A stretch of 64,000 nt of DNA from Bacillus sp. IITD106 (GCF_019459225.1 NZ_JAIAZY010000008.1:52624-116623), one strand, 5' to 3'; shown: positions 36,692 to 47,319, counted from the first letter of the stretch. The notes: generated by a model from the sequence alone, not told the origin. Translations and numbers: made by a program.

Positions 36692-37285
36692 TTAATCATT
36701 ATGAACAGAATTTCGACTCATTTTAATGCCTAACAAAAAGTCGATCATAAAATGCATGATGATAACTGGAAGAATTTGTTGGCCAGACCATTCATAAATT
36801 AGGCCAATCCAAAGGCTTAACAAGGAAACGTTTAACAATAAATACCAGTTCGATAAATAACGAAAATGGATGAATGCAAAAATGATACTCGCAATCCAAA
36901 AACCAAAATGTGTTTGAATTGCCCCCCGGAATAACAGTTCCTCAGAAAAGGCAATTAATAATGAAAGGAGACCAATTTTCCAAATGGGCATATTGGAAAA
37001 TATCTTTTCATTTATTCCACCATCATCATAATATTCGGGAGGTACTTTTTTCATTAATAATAAATCAATTACTACTACAGTTAGACCACTGCACAATCCT
37101 ACGACAATCCAAACAATATCCATTTGAAAGAGTTTTAATAAAGTGGATATATCGGGAAATAAAATCCAACACAATAGGAGTGCCAATAAAATAATAAATA
37201 ATTGTGTCAAGAATAAATGAAAAACTAGTTCCTTTCCCGTTAAATTTTTGGCAATTTCCGCCTGTCTATTTTTTTTCATCGTCAT
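36692..37285 (-). CDS. ypbD: CPBP-family intramembrane protease YpbD
   Basis: A 197-residue membrane protein of the CAAX protease/bacteriocin-processing (ABI, CPBP) family. The glutamate motif [11 protein letters not shown], the FAFIHFRY histidine motif and the C-terminal [12 protein letters not shown] motif are present in order across six or so hydrophobic helices, so the catalytic residues are intact. The substrate is unknown. The ATG at 37285 overlaps the recS stop as ATGA; the longer frame to 37327 runs inside recS. Confidence 0.9.
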   Translation of the reverse strand: MTMKKNRQAEIAKNLTGKELVFHLFLTQLFIILLALLLCWILFPDISTLLKLFQMDIVWIVVGLCSGLTVVVIDLLLMKKVPPEYYDDGGINEKIFSNMPIWKIGLLSLLIAFSEELLFRGAIQTHFGFWIASIIFAFIHFRYLSNWYLLLNVSLLSLWIGLIYEWSGQQILPVIIMHFMIDFLLGIKMSRNSVHND

Positions 37286-38721
37286 CCGCTTTCTAAAAGC
37301 AATAATTGCTGCAGCCTTTTTTCCCAAGAAAGGTTTTCCACTTTTGAATCCATTTTCTGTTTTTCCTGAAAATCATTGATATTAAAACTACAAATATCAC
37401 AGCAATTCTTCGGGGATTCAAGTAGTTTTTCGTTGAAATGGATCATGACTTGATTTCTTCTGCAAGCATTGGAATGTACCCACTTTAGCATTTGCTGAAG
37501 TTTATTAAATTTAAACAAGTTTCTTTCTTGTTTAATTGCTTTTACTTGATCGGCATTCATATTAGCTGATTGATAAAACTGCAAAAACCGCCATTGGGTT
37601 TCAGTTAAATTAAGTTCTTCTGCCAATTTATTGCTGCTTTCATTTGAGTAATAAGATTCAATTTGTATATCAGTCGGAAGCTCGTTTTCAATGAGTTGGA
37701 GCTGTATTGATTCATCTCCATTGCAATACAACATCATTGCGATGCTTTGTTCAGAATCCCTGCCCGCTCTCCCAACTTCCTGTAAATAAGATTCCATTTG
37801 TCCGGGGATGTGATAATGAATAATAAAGCGAATATTATTTTTGTTAATTCCCATTCCGAATGCACTTGTAGCACAAATAATCTTGATTTGGCCGTATAAA
37901 AATTGTTGTTGTATTAAAATCCGTTGTTCTGGATCCATCCCGCCATGGTATGCTGCTGCATCGTGAAAACTGTTTTGGCGTAAATATTCCACTGTTTCTT
38001 CAGCGAGACGTTTACTAGAAAAATAGATCACTCCCGGCTTTTCTAAGAAACGTATTAATTCAATTAATCTTTGTTTTTTAGCCGTTTGATTTGCAAATTT
38101 TTCAACGACTAAACTTATATTTGGCCGATCAACAGAATAAATAAATTCTTTAGGGTTGTTTAATTGCAAATATTGTTTAATATCTTCTCGTACTTCTTTT
38201 GTCGCGGTAGCAGTTAACGCTAGAACGGGAGCATCCCCCAGTCTTGACCGAATAGCTCCAAGATTTAAGTAATCAGGACGGAAATCATGACCCCACTGCG
38301 AAATACAGTGTGCCTCATCTATCACAAATAAGGATATTTCCAATTGCTCAAGCTTTTTTATAATATATTCTGAACTTAGCATTTCCGGTGAGATGTAAAT
38401 AAAACGAAAGGATGAAAGATTTTGCAGAGCTCTGTTTTTCTCATTAAAACTTAAAAACGAATTAAGTGCTACCGCTCTCTTTTCGCCAACCATTCTTAAT
38501 TGATCAACTTGATCCTCCATCAAAGATATTAAAGGAGATACGATGAGAACCGTTCCTTTTAATAGATACCCGGGTAATTGATAACAAAGTGATTTTCCCG
38601 TGCCCGTTGGAAGCATCGCCAATACATCTGATTGATTTAAAACGGCATCGATAATCTCTTCCTGTCCTTTTCTAAAAGAGGTAAATCCAAATATGTTTTT
38701 TAACACGGCATGTTTACTCAC
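37282..38721 (-). CDS. recS: RecQ-family ATP-dependent DNA helicase RecS
   Basis: A 479-residue 3'-5' superfamily-2 helicase. Motifs in order: GFTSFRKGQ (motif 0), [14 protein letters not shown] (I), [10 protein letters not shown] (Ia), [15 protein letters not shown] (II plus the RecQ aromatic loop), ALTATAT (III), [19 protein letters not shown] (V) and [11 protein letters not shown] (VI), then a Zn-type cysteine set (C-A-C-R, NCCDIC). The HRDC domain of longer RecQ proteins is absent, as in the short RecS. It starts with GTG overlapping the ypbB stop, so ypbB-recS-ypbD form one unit. Confidence 0.95.
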   Translation of the reverse strand: MSKHAVLKNIFGFTSFRKGQEEIIDAVLNQSDVLAMLPTGTGKSLCYQLPGYLLKGTVLIVSPLISLMEDQVDQLRMVGEKRAVALNSFLSFNEKNRALQNLSSFRFIYISPEMLSSEYIIKKLEQLEISLFVIDEAHCISQWGHDFRPDYLNLGAIRSRLGDAPVLALTATATKEVREDIKQYLQLNNPKEFIYSVDRPNISLVVEKFANQTAKKQRLIELIRFLEKPGVIYFSSKRLAEETVEYLRQNSFHDAAAYHGGMDPEQRILIQQQFLYGQIKIICATSAFGMGINKNNIRFIIHYHIPGQMESYLQEVGRAGRDSEQSIAMMLYCNGDESIQLQLIENELPTDIQIESYYSNESSNKLAEELNLTETQWRFLQFYQSANMNADQVKAIKQERNLFKFNKLQQMLKWVHSNACRRNQVMIHFNEKLLESPKNCCDICSFNINDFQEKQKMDSKVENLSWEKRLQQLLLLESG

Positions 38722-39773
38722 AGCTTTTCACCTGCCTTCGCGAGTACTAGGCGAATTTGGAAGTAAGAGCTATCCTTCACTTTTTCTTTAATTGGTTTTA
38801 GCTTTTTGTGACCAAGTTGTTTTGCAGTTTCAAGTATTGCAACTGCCTGTCTACTATCCACAAATGGCTTAATAGAAAAGTTCGGATCCAACAATGCAAT
38901 TTCAATAATATGGTCTTCAACCGTACCCTTTTTTAAGTTTCTCAGTTCAGCAATTTGTGTAATGGTGAGATCTTGTTCCAGCAGCTTGTAAGTATGAACA
39001 GTCGATTTTGTCAGCGGTAATGGTTTATAAATATCTGAAATTAATGTAAAAAGAAACGGATACCTTTTCTTTTCACTAATAACAGTTTGAATTAAATAGT
39101 GGAGTCCATTTAAAAATCGAAAATATGATTCTATTTCTTCTAAACCAAAATGATCGGCAACTTGTTTTTGTGTTAAACCAATCAGTTCAAAACCGCTTAG
39201 CCTGGATACAATAAAATAAGGATCATCCGGAAAATCATTTGAAAAAATTGCTTGCATTTCATTGTATAAATCCTTTGAAATACACGAACGATCCCCACGA
39301 TCATTTCTGAAAAAATCTCTAACCCAGCTTAGTACTTCTTCATCTCTTTGGATCGGAAAATAACGATTTACAGAATGATTTATATGGGACAGAGCTTGGA
39401 TTAATAAGGTGAGCCTTTTCCAAAATTGTATCGACGTATCTTGATATTTCCACCCGTCAATATAGTTGAAGGTTTTTCTCTCTTGAAAGAAAAGGGAATA
39501 TGACTTCTTTCCTTCTTCAGTCACTAAACATTTAGTTGTATCATCTATAAAAGTTATATATGATTTCTCATGAAGTTCCTTTATATAATGTTCAAATTGC
39601 CTCCGCCCCAATCCCGGCAGTGTTTTAAATAATGGGGATAGCTTATACAAATGGGCATCTTGAATCGTCTGTGATGATTTCTTTCCTGCGAGTAAATGAT
39701 ATATAGAATAAACAGTACGATCGCCATTTATCATGTCTAAACATTTTAATATCAAGGCATGCAAAAAAGTCAT
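38718..39773 (-). CDS. ypbB: helicase-associated helix-turn-helix protein YpbB
   Basis: A 351-residue protein with a C-terminal HTH_40-type domain (about residues 250-345; [32 protein letters not shown]) typical of proteins that accompany RecQ helicases. The N-terminal half is helical with no named motif. Coupling to recS suggests an accessory role in recombination or repair, by context only. The ATG at 39773 (AAGGGAAG upstream) gives about the length of B. subtilis YpbB; the TTG at 39794 is less likely. Confidence 0.9.
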   Translation of the reverse strand: MTFLHALILKCLDMINGDRTVYSIYHLLAGKKSSQTIQDAHLYKLSPLFKTLPGLGRRQFEHYIKELHEKSYITFIDDTTKCLVTEEGKKSYSLFFQERKTFNYIDGWKYQDTSIQFWKRLTLLIQALSHINHSVNRYFPIQRDEEVLSWVRDFFRNDRGDRSCISKDLYNEMQAIFSNDFPDDPYFIVSRLSGFELIGLTQKQVADHFGLEEIESYFRFLNGLHYLIQTVISEKKRYPFLFTLISDIYKPLPLTKSTVHTYKLLEQDLTITQIAELRNLKKGTVEDHIIEIALLDPNFSIKPFVDSRQAVAILETAKQLGHKKLKPIKEKVKDSSYFQIRLVLAKAGEKL

Positions 39774-39900
39774 AATAACCGCTTCCCTTAACAACTTTTA
39801 GTCTCTATATTTTACCATGTATTCAATATTTCGACTATGTCTACATTTATTTGGTTTTTTTCGACATACGGACGGAAACATTGATGCACCGTCGTATTTG

Positions 39901-39929
39901 TTGAAATGTACTTCTAAGAGACTTAAAAT
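39901..39929 (+). promoter_or_regulatory. sigma-A promoter of fer
   Basis: TTGAAA (39901-39906) and TAAAAT (39924-39929) are 17 bases apart; the ferredoxin ATG follows at 39988. Confidence 0.65.
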
Positions 39930-39969
39930 ATAAGTAGTAAACTTTCAGGGAGTTTTTGAATATAGATGA

Positions 39970-40234
<265 letters not shown>

Positions 40235-40236
<2 letters not shown>

Positions 40237-40264
40237 AGGAGATGCTGAATGTAGCATCTCCTTT
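40235..40264. terminator. shared terminator between convergent fer and ribU
   Basis: AAAGGAGATGCT / AGCATCTCCTTT perfect stem right at the fer stop, followed by TTCTT on the plus strand. The ribU stop is 6 bases away on the other strand, so it probably serves both. Confidence 0.85.
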
Positions 40265-40269
40265 TCTTA

Positions 40270-40854
40270 TTATACATTTTTAATTGTCATATTCTTACTA
40301 AGTCTACTGCCAAGACGGCTGTATAGTAAAAGAAATACGATTGTTATAATTGTACCTTTCACTACATTGAAAGGGAGTATAGATGCAACAACCATTTTAC
40401 GAAGTGCTGCATTGCTCATCGGTTCCCAGCCAAGCAAGCCAATATAAGCCGGCAAAAGAACGAAATAATTAAAGATGCTCATGAAAACGGCCAAGAATAA
40501 TGTTCCTACAATAAATGCGATCATTAATCCCCATTTTGCCTTCAACACTTTAAAGACATAATAAGTAGGCAAGACGAATAATATTCCTGCTAGAAAATTG
40601 GCGAAATGTCCAATCGGAATTCCTGTTCCACCACTTCCAGTTATGAAATAATCCAATATGTTTTTGAATAATTCCACGAGGATAGCAGCAATTGGTCCAA
40701 ACATTAACGCAGCGATGATTGCAGGGATATCGCTAAAGTCAACCGTTAAGTAAGGTGGAAATGGTGGTATTGGAAATTTAATCAGCATCAGAATAAATGA
40801 CAAGCTGCTGAGCATTCCAATTGTTACATAAGATTTTACACTTAATTTTTTCAT
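40270..40854 (-). CDS. ribU: riboflavin ECF transporter substrate-binding protein RibU (FmnP)
   Basis: A 194-residue S-component of an energy-coupling-factor transporter with about six membrane helices. FPPYLTVDFSDIPAIIAALMFGP and the C-terminal NVVKGTIITIVFLLLY are family signatures of RibU. It imports riboflavin using shared EcfA/A'/T units encoded elsewhere. The FMN riboswitch at 41011-41140 and a terminator at 40924-40948 control it, which supports the substrate. GGAGAGAGG precedes the ATG and lies within a palindrome (40862-40874). B. subtilis serA and aroC, usually upstream, are absent. Confidence 0.95.
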   Translation of the reverse strand: MKKLSVKSYVTIGMLSSLSFILMLIKFPIPPFPPYLTVDFSDIPAIIAALMFGPIAAILVELFKNILDYFITGSGGTGIPIGHFANFLAGILFVLPTYYVFKVLKAKWGLMIAFIVGTLFLAVFMSIFNYFVLLPAYIGLLGWEPMSNAALRKMVVASILPFNVVKGTIITIVFLLLYSRLGSRLSKNMTIKNV

Positions 40855-40923
40855 TTTCCTCTCTCCTTAGGAGATTCATCCCTCGCATGAAGAAAGGTGC
40901 CTTAATCGCATCCCATTGAAAAA

Positions 40924-40948
40924 CCCTCAAAGAACATATCTTTGAGGG
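40924..40948 (-). terminator. riboswitch-controlled terminator upstream of ribU
   Basis: CCCTCAAAGA / TCTTTGAGGG stem followed on the minus strand by TTTTTC. It is 63 bases past the FMN aptamer and 70 before the ribU start, the right place for FMN-dependent termination. Confidence 0.9.
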
Positions 40949-41010
40949 AGATTAATCAGGCATGCTTTAATAAGCGCTCAAAACCTGCAATTTTGAACAC
41001 AAAGGCATCC

Positions 41011-41140
<130 letters not shown>

Positions 41141-41164
41141 GAATCGTATTTTTTTATCATTTTT

Positions 41165-41193
41165 ATTATACACTATTTTCATTTGTATGTGAA
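41165..41193 (-). promoter_or_regulatory. sigma-A promoter of the riboswitch-ribU transcript
   Basis: On the minus strand TTCACA (41193-41188) and a perfect TATAAT (41170-41165) are 17 bases apart. The aptamer begins about 25 bases downstream. Confidence 0.75.
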
Positions 41194-41212
41194 GATATAT
41201 ACAAGCTTTTCA

Positions 41213-42403
41213 TTATCGTTTTATGAGATTAGGTGCAATTGGTACTTTTATAGGTTGATCAAATTGAAAGTTTTCCCAATGGGATGGTTCGATATTTTCG
41301 AATTGGACTTCCTTTTTACCGAATTCTTTTGCCGTTAATAAAATTCCTTCGATGAGCTGCATATTTTTTAGTTGGTTCCCTTGATCCAATGCAACTGTTT
41401 TATTGAATTTTATTGTTACGTCTAATTCATTTTCCTTAATAACTTCTGGAGAAATAGCATCTGGGATAACAGAATGATAAAAGTCGTCTGGTTTAGTTTT
41501 CATGTATTCCAAAGCTTCCTCTAGAGTATCTGAGTCTTGATTAGCGGGAACAAGGTACTGAGAATTCTCGGCGACAGGATAGAGGAAAAATCCTCTTTTA
41601 ACATTCTCTTCTATCGGATGATCCGGGACAATTCCAAAGTCTCCAAGTTCAACTGGCTCCCCATTTTCATTCACAAATTTTACTTTTTTGACATTATGAG
41701 CCTGCAATGTGTATTGAAGCATATCATTAATTTGATTTTGATGTGTTTCAAAAAACGGACGATTTTCAGGTGCAATTTTGACCCTAGCTTCCCCTGTCTC
41801 TTTATCAATATCTATTGTATCCAATAGTGGAGAAAAATCTTGTATATCATATTTTGCTGCATCGAAAGCTTTTGCTTCATTTCGATATTGAATGATCCAA
41901 TCTTCATTTTGATGTTTTTCAGATCCCAATAATGTGATAGGTATGGCAATACCATCATTTTCTGTCACAACACCGAATGTGTAAACTTCATTTTCTAAAG
42001 CATCTTTTTCATATACAGCCGTGTTTAAAGTAGAGATTTTATCAGAAGTTTCTTCACTATACATTGCGATTTCTTGATTATCCTTATTTATATCTTTTTC
42101 TAATTTCCTTGAATCAGCAGCTTGGTTCGTCATGCCTCCAGAATCGGCAGACTCTTTTACTTTAGAATGTGAACCAAAATATTCAGTCGGTGCTGTTTGA
42201 AAAATGAAAGGAGAGGCAAGTAAGAATATTAAAAGTCCTGCTACACCTGTTAGGACGGGAACAAAAAACGGCTTCTTTTCCTTTTTATTCATGCCTAGCT
42301 TAATATTTCGATATATTTCATCCATCGGTCGCTTATCTTCCACGGATGGCAGCTGCTTTATTAATTTTATGATTTTATCATCTTGACGATCAGAGTGATG
42401 CAT
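41213..42403 (-). CDS. rsiX: anti-sigma-X factor RsiX
   Basis: A 396-residue membrane anti-sigma factor. The N-terminal cytoplasmic part (about residues 1-42) would bind SigX, followed by one transmembrane helix (FFVPVLTGVAGLLIFLLASPFIF, about 42-64) and a large extracytoplasmic domain. Its ATG overlaps the end of sigX by 14 bases, the usual sigX-rsiX coupling. GGAGGAGG precedes the start. It is somewhat longer than B. subtilis RsiX. Identity rests mainly on its partner. Confidence 0.88.
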   Translation of the reverse strand: MHHSDRQDDKIIKLIKQLPSVEDKRPMDEIYRNIKLGMNKKEKKPFFVPVLTGVAGLLIFLLASPFIFQTAPTEYFGSHSKVKESADSGGMTNQAADSRKLEKDINKDNQEIAMYSEETSDKISTLNTAVYEKDALENEVYTFGVVTENDGIAIPITLLGSEKHQNEDWIIQYRNEAKAFDAAKYDIQDFSPLLDTIDIDKETGEARVKIAPENRPFFETHQNQINDMLQYTLQAHNVKKVKFVNENGEPVELGDFGIVPDHPIEENVKRGFFLYPVAENSQYLVPANQDSDTLEEALEYMKTKPDDFYHSVIPDAISPEVIKENELDVTIKFNKTVALDQGNQLKNMQLIEGILLTAKEFGKKEVQFENIEPSHWENFQFDQPIKVPIAPNLIKR

Positions 42404-42929
42404 GACGATCCTCCTCCTTTCTCCGTTCGTTTTCCATTTTTACCTTTATTGATTTTAACGCTCTATGCTGGGTTGTTTTTACTTTGCTTTCGCTCCAATT
42501 TAAAGCTTCAGCAGTTTCTGCAATGGATAGGCCATTTAAATAACGCATAATCAATACGATACGATGATTTGTTGCACACGTATCTAGACATTCTTTCAAA
42601 ATCCTTACTTCTTCATTTTGAATAACCATCTCTTCAGGGAGAATTTTTGAATCTTTTATTTCTCCGCGGTCCCAATCAAATTTCTCAAATAAACGATCCT
42701 TCCAGCCCCTTTGCTTTCGAAAGTGATCAATCGCTACATTTTTGGCGATGGAAAAAAGCCACGTTTTTTCAGAGCTTTTTCCTTCAAATTTATCGTACGC
42801 TTTCAATACGCGGATATAAACTTCCTGGACTAAATCTTCGGCTTCTACTCGATTTTTTACCATATAATAAAGAAATTGAAAAAGATCTTGATGGTATTTC
42901 GTATATAATTCGTTAAACACGGAGTTCAT
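42390..42929 (-). CDS. sigX: ECF sigma factor SigX
   Basis: A 179-residue extracytoplasmic-function sigma factor. Region 2 (about residues 8-75: YHQDLFQFLYYMVKNRVEAEDLVQEVYIRVLKAYDKFEG, SSEKTWLFSIAKNVAIDHFRKQ) and region 4 (about 115-165: LIMRYLNGLSIAETAEALNWSESKVKTTQHRALK) are intact and close to B. subtilis SigX. SigX controls envelope-charge and lipid genes. A site matching the SigX consensus lies just upstream, implying autoregulation. It heads sigX-rsiX downstream of resE. Confidence 0.95.
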   Translation of the reverse strand: MNSVFNELYTKYHQDLFQFLYYMVKNRVEAEDLVQEVYIRVLKAYDKFEGKSSEKTWLFSIAKNVAIDHFRKQRGWKDRLFEKFDWDRGEIKDSKILPEEMVIQNEEVRILKECLDTCATNHRIVLIMRYLNGLSIAETAEALNWSESKVKTTQHRALKSIKVKMENERRKEEDRHASL

Positions 42930-42955
42930 ACATTCTCCTCCCCGTTAATGGATTA

Positions 42956-42981
42956 GTCGTTTTTTCGGGAAAAAAGTTACA
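42956..42981 (-). promoter_or_regulatory. sigma-X autoregulatory promoter
   Basis: On the minus strand TGTAAC (42981-42976) and CGAC (42959-42956) are 16 bases apart, the classical SigX -35/-10 pair with an A/T-rich spacer edge. The sigX ATG is 27 bases downstream. Confidence 0.85.
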
Positions 42982-43044
42982 GATCTATTATATTACAAAT
43001 ATGTTAAATTTTTTACGACCTATTTTATTTTCCCATATAAAAAC

Positions 43045-43078
43045 GGATTGAACAACTTCATTTAAGATTGTTCAATCC
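43045..43078 (-). terminator. intrinsic terminator of resDE
   Basis: GGATTGAACAA / TTGTTCAATCC 11-bp perfect stem with a 12-base loop, followed on the minus strand by GTTTTTA. It separates resE from sigX. Confidence 0.9.
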
Positions 43079-43132
43079 ATTTTTTTAGTTTCTCATGAAA
43101 CAAGATTAGCTAACAACTTTCTACACATTCAT

Positions 43133-44905
43133 CTATTTTTCTGGAATAAAGAAAGTGAACGTAGTGCCATGTCCTAATTTACTTTGCACGGAAATATGTC
43201 CGTTATGTGCATCAATGATATTTTTTGCAATGGCTAATCCTAAACCAGTTCCTGCTCTGCCTCTTGTTCGAGCTTTATCCGCTTTATAAAATCGTTCAAA
43301 AACAAAAGGAAGATCTTCTTCTGGAATGCCAGAACCATTATCTTGGACTGAAATGGTAATCCCTTTTGCGTTTCTCGTTTGAGTAATCAAAATGGTCCCG
43401 TGTTCATGAGTATGTCGAATGGCATTGTCGATTAAATTCGTTAATACTTGTTCAATTCTATCAGCATCTATATAGAATGATTCGCCATTTGATTCGATTT
43501 TACTTTGAAGATCAACCTTATTCTCCCTAGCGACACCGCCAAATTTATTCATAATTCGCTGTATGAATTTTTCAATATCAACAACTTCATAATTAAGAGC
43601 AATATGTCCTGCTTCCATTCTAGCCAAATCCAATAGTTCATTGACTAGACGGCCTATTCGAAGCGATTCGTCATAAATGATTTTCGCCAGTTCCTTCTTC
43701 TCTTCCTCGGATTCTACGATATCGTCAATAATTGCTTCGCTATAGCCTTGCAACATGGATATCGGAGTCCTTAGTTCATGTGAAACGTTGGCGACAAAAT
43801 CGATTCGTAATTTATCAAGTCTTCTTTCTTCCGTCATATCTCGAATAACGGCAACCGCGCCCCTTACACTTTCCTGATTTTGTGTATAAAGAGGGCTAAC
43901 GATTATGACATAGTATCGGCCTTGTAAAATAAGTTCTCCAGTTTGTTCGGTTTCCGTCTTTATCGCCTGAGACAGTAAATTTTCCAATTCAGGAGGCACA
44001 GGGTTCGCTTCATGTTCATTTTCAAAATGCCATTGCTGTAAAAATCGCTCTGCAGGAGGGTTTGTGATTAAAATCGACCCTCCTTGGCTAAAGGTCATGA
44101 CACCGTCAGCCATACTGCTCAATATGCTTTTTAACTGCTCTTTTTCCTGACTTAAAACACTCATATTGATTTTAAGTCTTTTTCCCATTTGGTTAAAGGC
44201 AATCGCTAATTCACCAATTTCATCATGACTTAAAAAAGGAACCTTCGTATCAAATTTTCCTTTTGACACTTCAAATGCTGCTTCCTTCATTTTCCTTAAC
44301 GGTGAAGTGATTCTTGTTGATAAGAAAAAGGCAAAAAATGTTGTTAATATAATTGCAATCCCAGCTGCGAGTAAAATAAGCTTCGTCGTTTTTTGTGTAG
44401 TTTCTTTTAGAACAGCGAGAGATTGATAAATAAATATTGCACCTTTTTGCCCATCAATATTAAGCGGAACTCCCGCGACAATTAGATTATCATATCTGTT
44501 TCCTTTTAAATTTATATCTGAAGGTGCTATTTCTTTCATTACTTTTTTTCGTTCTGAAAAAACTTTAACTAGCTCTTTATCCTTTAAAAAAGCGTCAACA
44601 GGAATGCTTCCTTTTACGGAACCATTTGGAGAAAACAAAAAATCATCTTTGTCATAGGCGATCGCCACTCCTAGCGGCTCGTCCAAAATTTCTAAAACAA
44701 TTTCTTCCCCGAGTCCATCATGAGCATGCGCTTCAATAATGCGTGATATTTTTGTTGCCTGTTCGGTTAGTCCTTGTTCAATTTGACTTACATGATATTT
44801 TTGAAAAAACTCAAGCAACAGCATCGTTAAGATGATTAGAACAAACGAAACTAGGAGGAGTATGGTCATCCATAGTTTCCCTACAACACTACGCCATAAT
44901 CTCAT
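43133..44905 (-). CDS. resE: redox-responsive sensor histidine kinase ResE
   Basis: A 590-residue membrane sensor kinase. It has two transmembrane helices (about residues 9-31 and 173-195) around an extracytoplasmic sensor loop, HAMP (about 196-250), PAS (about 260-365), HisKA with NVSHELRTP (phospho-His near 375) and HATPase_c with NLIDNAIRHT, DNGSGIP, FERFYKADKART and GTGLGLAIAKNI. It controls respiration genes through ResD under oxygen limitation. Its start overlaps the resD stop by 4 bases. Confidence 0.96.
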   Translation of the reverse strand: MRLWRSVVGKLWMTILLLVSFVLIILTMLLLEFFQKYHVSQIEQGLTEQATKISRIIEAHAHDGLGEEIVLEILDEPLGVAIAYDKDDFLFSPNGSVKGSIPVDAFLKDKELVKVFSERKKVMKEIAPSDINLKGNRYDNLIVAGVPLNIDGQKGAIFIYQSLAVLKETTQKTTKLILLAAGIAIILTTFFAFFLSTRITSPLRKMKEAAFEVSKGKFDTKVPFLSHDEIGELAIAFNQMGKRLKINMSVLSQEKEQLKSILSSMADGVMTFSQGGSILITNPPAERFLQQWHFENEHEANPVPPELENLLSQAIKTETEQTGELILQGRYYVIIVSPLYTQNQESVRGAVAVIRDMTEERRLDKLRIDFVANVSHELRTPISMLQGYSEAIIDDIVESEEEKKELAKIIYDESLRIGRLVNELLDLARMEAGHIALNYEVVDIEKFIQRIMNKFGGVARENKVDLQSKIESNGESFYIDADRIEQVLTNLIDNAIRHTHEHGTILITQTRNAKGITISVQDNGSGIPEEDLPFVFERFYKADKARTRGRAGTGLGLAIAKNIIDAHNGHISVQSKLGHGTTFTFFIPEK

Positions 44906-45618
44906 TCATTACCTGCCTCGAATTTATAGCCTACTCCCCAAACCGTCACAATCATCCCTGCTGCTTTTTCCGATACTCGATTTAATTTTTCACGAAGTCT
45001 TTTTACATGTGTATCTACCGTTCTTAAGTCTCCAAAAAATTCATATTGCCAAACTTCCTTCAATAAATGTTCACGGTCAAATACCTTATCCGGAGATTTT
45101 GCCAAGAAGTGGAGCAATTCATATTCTTTTGGCGTTAAGTTTACTTCATTACCGTCTGCCATTACACGATGGGCATCATGATCAATTGATAAATGCGGAT
45201 AGACAATGATATCTCTTGCTGAAGTTCCTGATTGCGAAAATTCAGTTTGTGCCGTTCTTCTTAATAATGCTTTTACTCTTAATACGACTTCCCTTGGGCT
45301 GAAAGGTTTTACAATATAATCGTCTGTCCCAGCTTCAAATCCTTGTATACGATTCGTTTCCTCACCTTTTGCGGTCAACATGATCACAGGTGTTGCTTTT
45401 TTCTCACGAAGCTCGTTACACACTTCAATTCCATCTTTGCCCGGCATCATTAAATCAAGTAGAATGCAGCTATAATCATTTTCTAATGCCATTTCCAACG
45501 CATCATCACCATTAGAGGCTTCATCTATCTCATAATTTTCCCTCTCTAAGTACATTCTAAGTAATCTGCGAATACGATCTTCATCATCTACTACAAGTAC
45601 TCTCACTTTATGTTCCAT
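44902..45618 (-). CDS. resD: response regulator ResD
   Basis: A 238-residue OmpR-family regulator. The receiver domain (about residues 1-120) has the acidic pair D11/D12, the phospho-acceptor D55 in LLDLMMPG, and Lys in DYIVKPFSP. The C-terminal winged helix (about 135-235) has VNLTPKEYELLHFLA and TVDTHVKRLREK. ResD activates resABC, cytochrome oxidase and anaerobic respiration genes in B. subtilis. It is separated from resC by 422 bases of hairpins and repeats, so it must rely on its own promoter. Confidence 0.97.
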   Translation of the reverse strand: MEHKVRVLVVDDEDRIRRLLRMYLERENYEIDEASNGDDALEMALENDYSCILLDLMMPGKDGIEVCNELREKKATPVIMLTAKGEETNRIQGFEAGTDDYIVKPFSPREVVLRVKALLRRTAQTEFSQSGTSARDIIVYPHLSIDHDAHRVMADGNEVNLTPKEYELLHFLAKSPDKVFDREHLLKEVWQYEFFGDLRTVDTHVKRLREKLNRVSEKAAGMIVTVWGVGYKFEAGNE

Positions 45619-45671
45619 TTACAATCCCCCTAGGCAAAATATTCATTTTATAAATATCATATTATAAAATA

Positions 45672-45694
45672 GACCTCACATAAAGAATGAGGTC
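45672..45694 (-). terminator. hairpin between resC and resD, possible terminator
   Basis: GACCTCA / TGAGGTC stem with a 9-base loop, followed on the minus strand by TATTTTAT. It lies about 54 bases before the resD start, so it may stop read-through from resABC or the repeat block. Confidence 0.55.
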
Positions 45695-45702
45695 CAAAAC
45701 AA

Positions 45703-46031
45703 AAGCGGAAGCGCCTGTTCAGCGACGTACAGGCCCACAGGATGTGGGTCCGTCGACGTGCCACAGGACGTGGCGGTTTTAGTCGACGTTCCTCTTTAAG
45801 CTTCTGACGAGATAAAGGAAACACGGCGAGGTTGGAAAAGCGTAAGGCGCTCGATTAGCCCCGACAAGCAAATGTTCTGAGTCAAAAAAAGTCTGCTTTT
45901 TGACTTTTATTGACTCAGGTTATTTGACCTCGAGGGGCTAGCGCCTGGAGCTAGACAAGACGAGCCGATGTTGACTTATCGTAGGAAGAAACCGAAAGTT
46001 TGCTAGTCGCTAGGCGCTGGAGCTAGACGGA
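45703..46031. repeat. GC-rich hairpin mosaic repeat between resC and resD
   Basis: A 329-bp mosaic filling most of the gene-free stretch 45619-46040. It includes CCCACAGGATGTGGG and GCCACAGGACGTGGC hairpins, a GTCGAC pair around the second, a long-range inverted repeat (AGGCGC..TAGCCCC at 45845-45862 with GGGGCTAGCGCCT at 45934-45946) enclosing a GAGTCAAAAA/TTTTTGAC..GACTC hairpin, and a direct repeat of GCGC(C)TGGAGCTAGAC (45941 and 46014). No coding frame is evident. Similar GC-rich blocks are, as I recall, dispersed in Bacillaceae genomes. Confidence 0.75.
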
Positions 46032-46040
46032 AACTAAAAC

Positions 46041-47234
46041 TTAAGCAGCATATGAATGTAAGCCTGCAAGAACTAGATTTACTGCAATAAGGTTAAACAT
46101 AATGATGGCAAAGCCAATGACGGCCAGCCATGCAGACTTTTCACCATGCCATCCTCTGGAAAGGCGCAAGTGAAGAAATGCTGCGTAGAATAAGAAGGTA
46201 ATAAGCGCCCATACTTCCTTAGGGTCCCATCCCCAAAAGCGCGTCCAGGCTATTTGAGCCCATATCATCGCAAATATGAGGCCCCCCAATGTAAATACGG
46301 GAAATCCTATCAACACGGAACGATACCCTACTTCATCTATTAAATCTAAATTCACTTTTTTAACGAGTGGTTTTAATAATGTGCTTATACGTTTTCTGAA
46401 TATAAGCCTAATAATCCAATATAGGATTGTCCCTGTGATAAGCGACCAAATCACGGAGTTCAAGCGTTTCGCGTCGATGATTGCTGGCATGTGTATTGTG
46501 GGATTTAATCTATTTTCCGTTATAAGTTCACCTTCATGCGGTCCAACTAGAGCGGGCATGGCGTAGGAAACAACTTTTTCCTTCCCTTCTTTGTTGATCC
46601 AATTAAAGTCCGCTTTATAATCCGCGATTGAAAAAGCAGTCGAAACAACCATGAAGCCAATCGCCAGTATCATCGTGTACATAATCGCTTCAAGCCAAAA
46701 TGATCGTTTCCCTTTTGCTTCTGTATCCACTGCTTTAAGTAAATATATAACTCCTGCGACAAAGCTTAATATTAGTATTGACTGTCCAATAGCTGCTGTC
46801 GTCACATGGATATAAAGCCAATGACTATTTAAAGAAGGTATGAGTGGACTAATATCTTTAGGAAACATACTTGCATATGCAATTAATAGCATTGCAACGG
46901 CAAGTGCGAATATACCTAAGGAATTCAATTTATAGATAAAATAAATAACGATAAATGCTCCTACTAACATCATGCCAAAAAATGTTGTAAATTCAAACAT
47001 ATTGCTTACAGGAGCATGTCCTCCTGCAATCCAGCGCAAAATGAAATATCCGAGCTGTGATATAAAGCCAAGAATAGTTAAAAATATCGCAATTTTAGAC
47101 CATCTGTTTGGTCCGGCACTTTTATCTCGCCCTCGATTCTCTCTGATTCCACCACCAAAAAATAGTGTTGCGATTAAATATAAAATAAATGCTGTTTCTA
47201 ATAGATTACCGCTTAATTGTACGAGATCTTTCAT
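46041..47234 (-). CDS. resC: cytochrome c biogenesis protein ResC (CcsA/CcsB-type)
   Basis: A 397-residue polytopic membrane protein of the System II heme-handling complex. About eight or more hydrophobic helices are seen. The tryptophan-rich heme-binding signature [19 protein letters not shown] lies near residues 338-356, with conserved histidines ([20 protein letters not shown]). With ResB it brings heme across the membrane and joins it to apocytochromes such as QcrC. GTAGGA precedes the ATG. It follows resB after 85 bases. Confidence 0.95.
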   Translation of the reverse strand: MKDLVQLSGNLLETAFILYLIATLFFGGGIRENRGRDKSAGPNRWSKIAIFLTILGFISQLGYFILRWIAGGHAPVSNMFEFTTFFGMMLVGAFIVIYFIYKLNSLGIFALAVAMLLIAYASMFPKDISPLIPSLNSHWLYIHVTTAAIGQSILILSFVAGVIYLLKAVDTEAKGKRSFWLEAIMYTMILAIGFMVVSTAFSIADYKADFNWINKEGKEKVVSYAMPALVGPHEGELITENRLNPTIHMPAIIDAKRLNSVIWSLITGTILYWIIRLIFRKRISTLLKPLVKKVNLDLIDEVGYRSVLIGFPVFTLGGLIFAMIWAQIAWTRFWGWDPKEVWALITFLFYAAFLHLRLSRGWHGEKSAWLAVIGFAIIMFNLIAVNLVLAGLHSYAA

Positions 47235-47319
47235 TTGTTTTCCTACTTTCTCGACCTTGATTTCCCATTAACTTAGCCCCTCGTACAGGACGTGGATAGT
47301 CTGCAACAGCCAATAGGCG

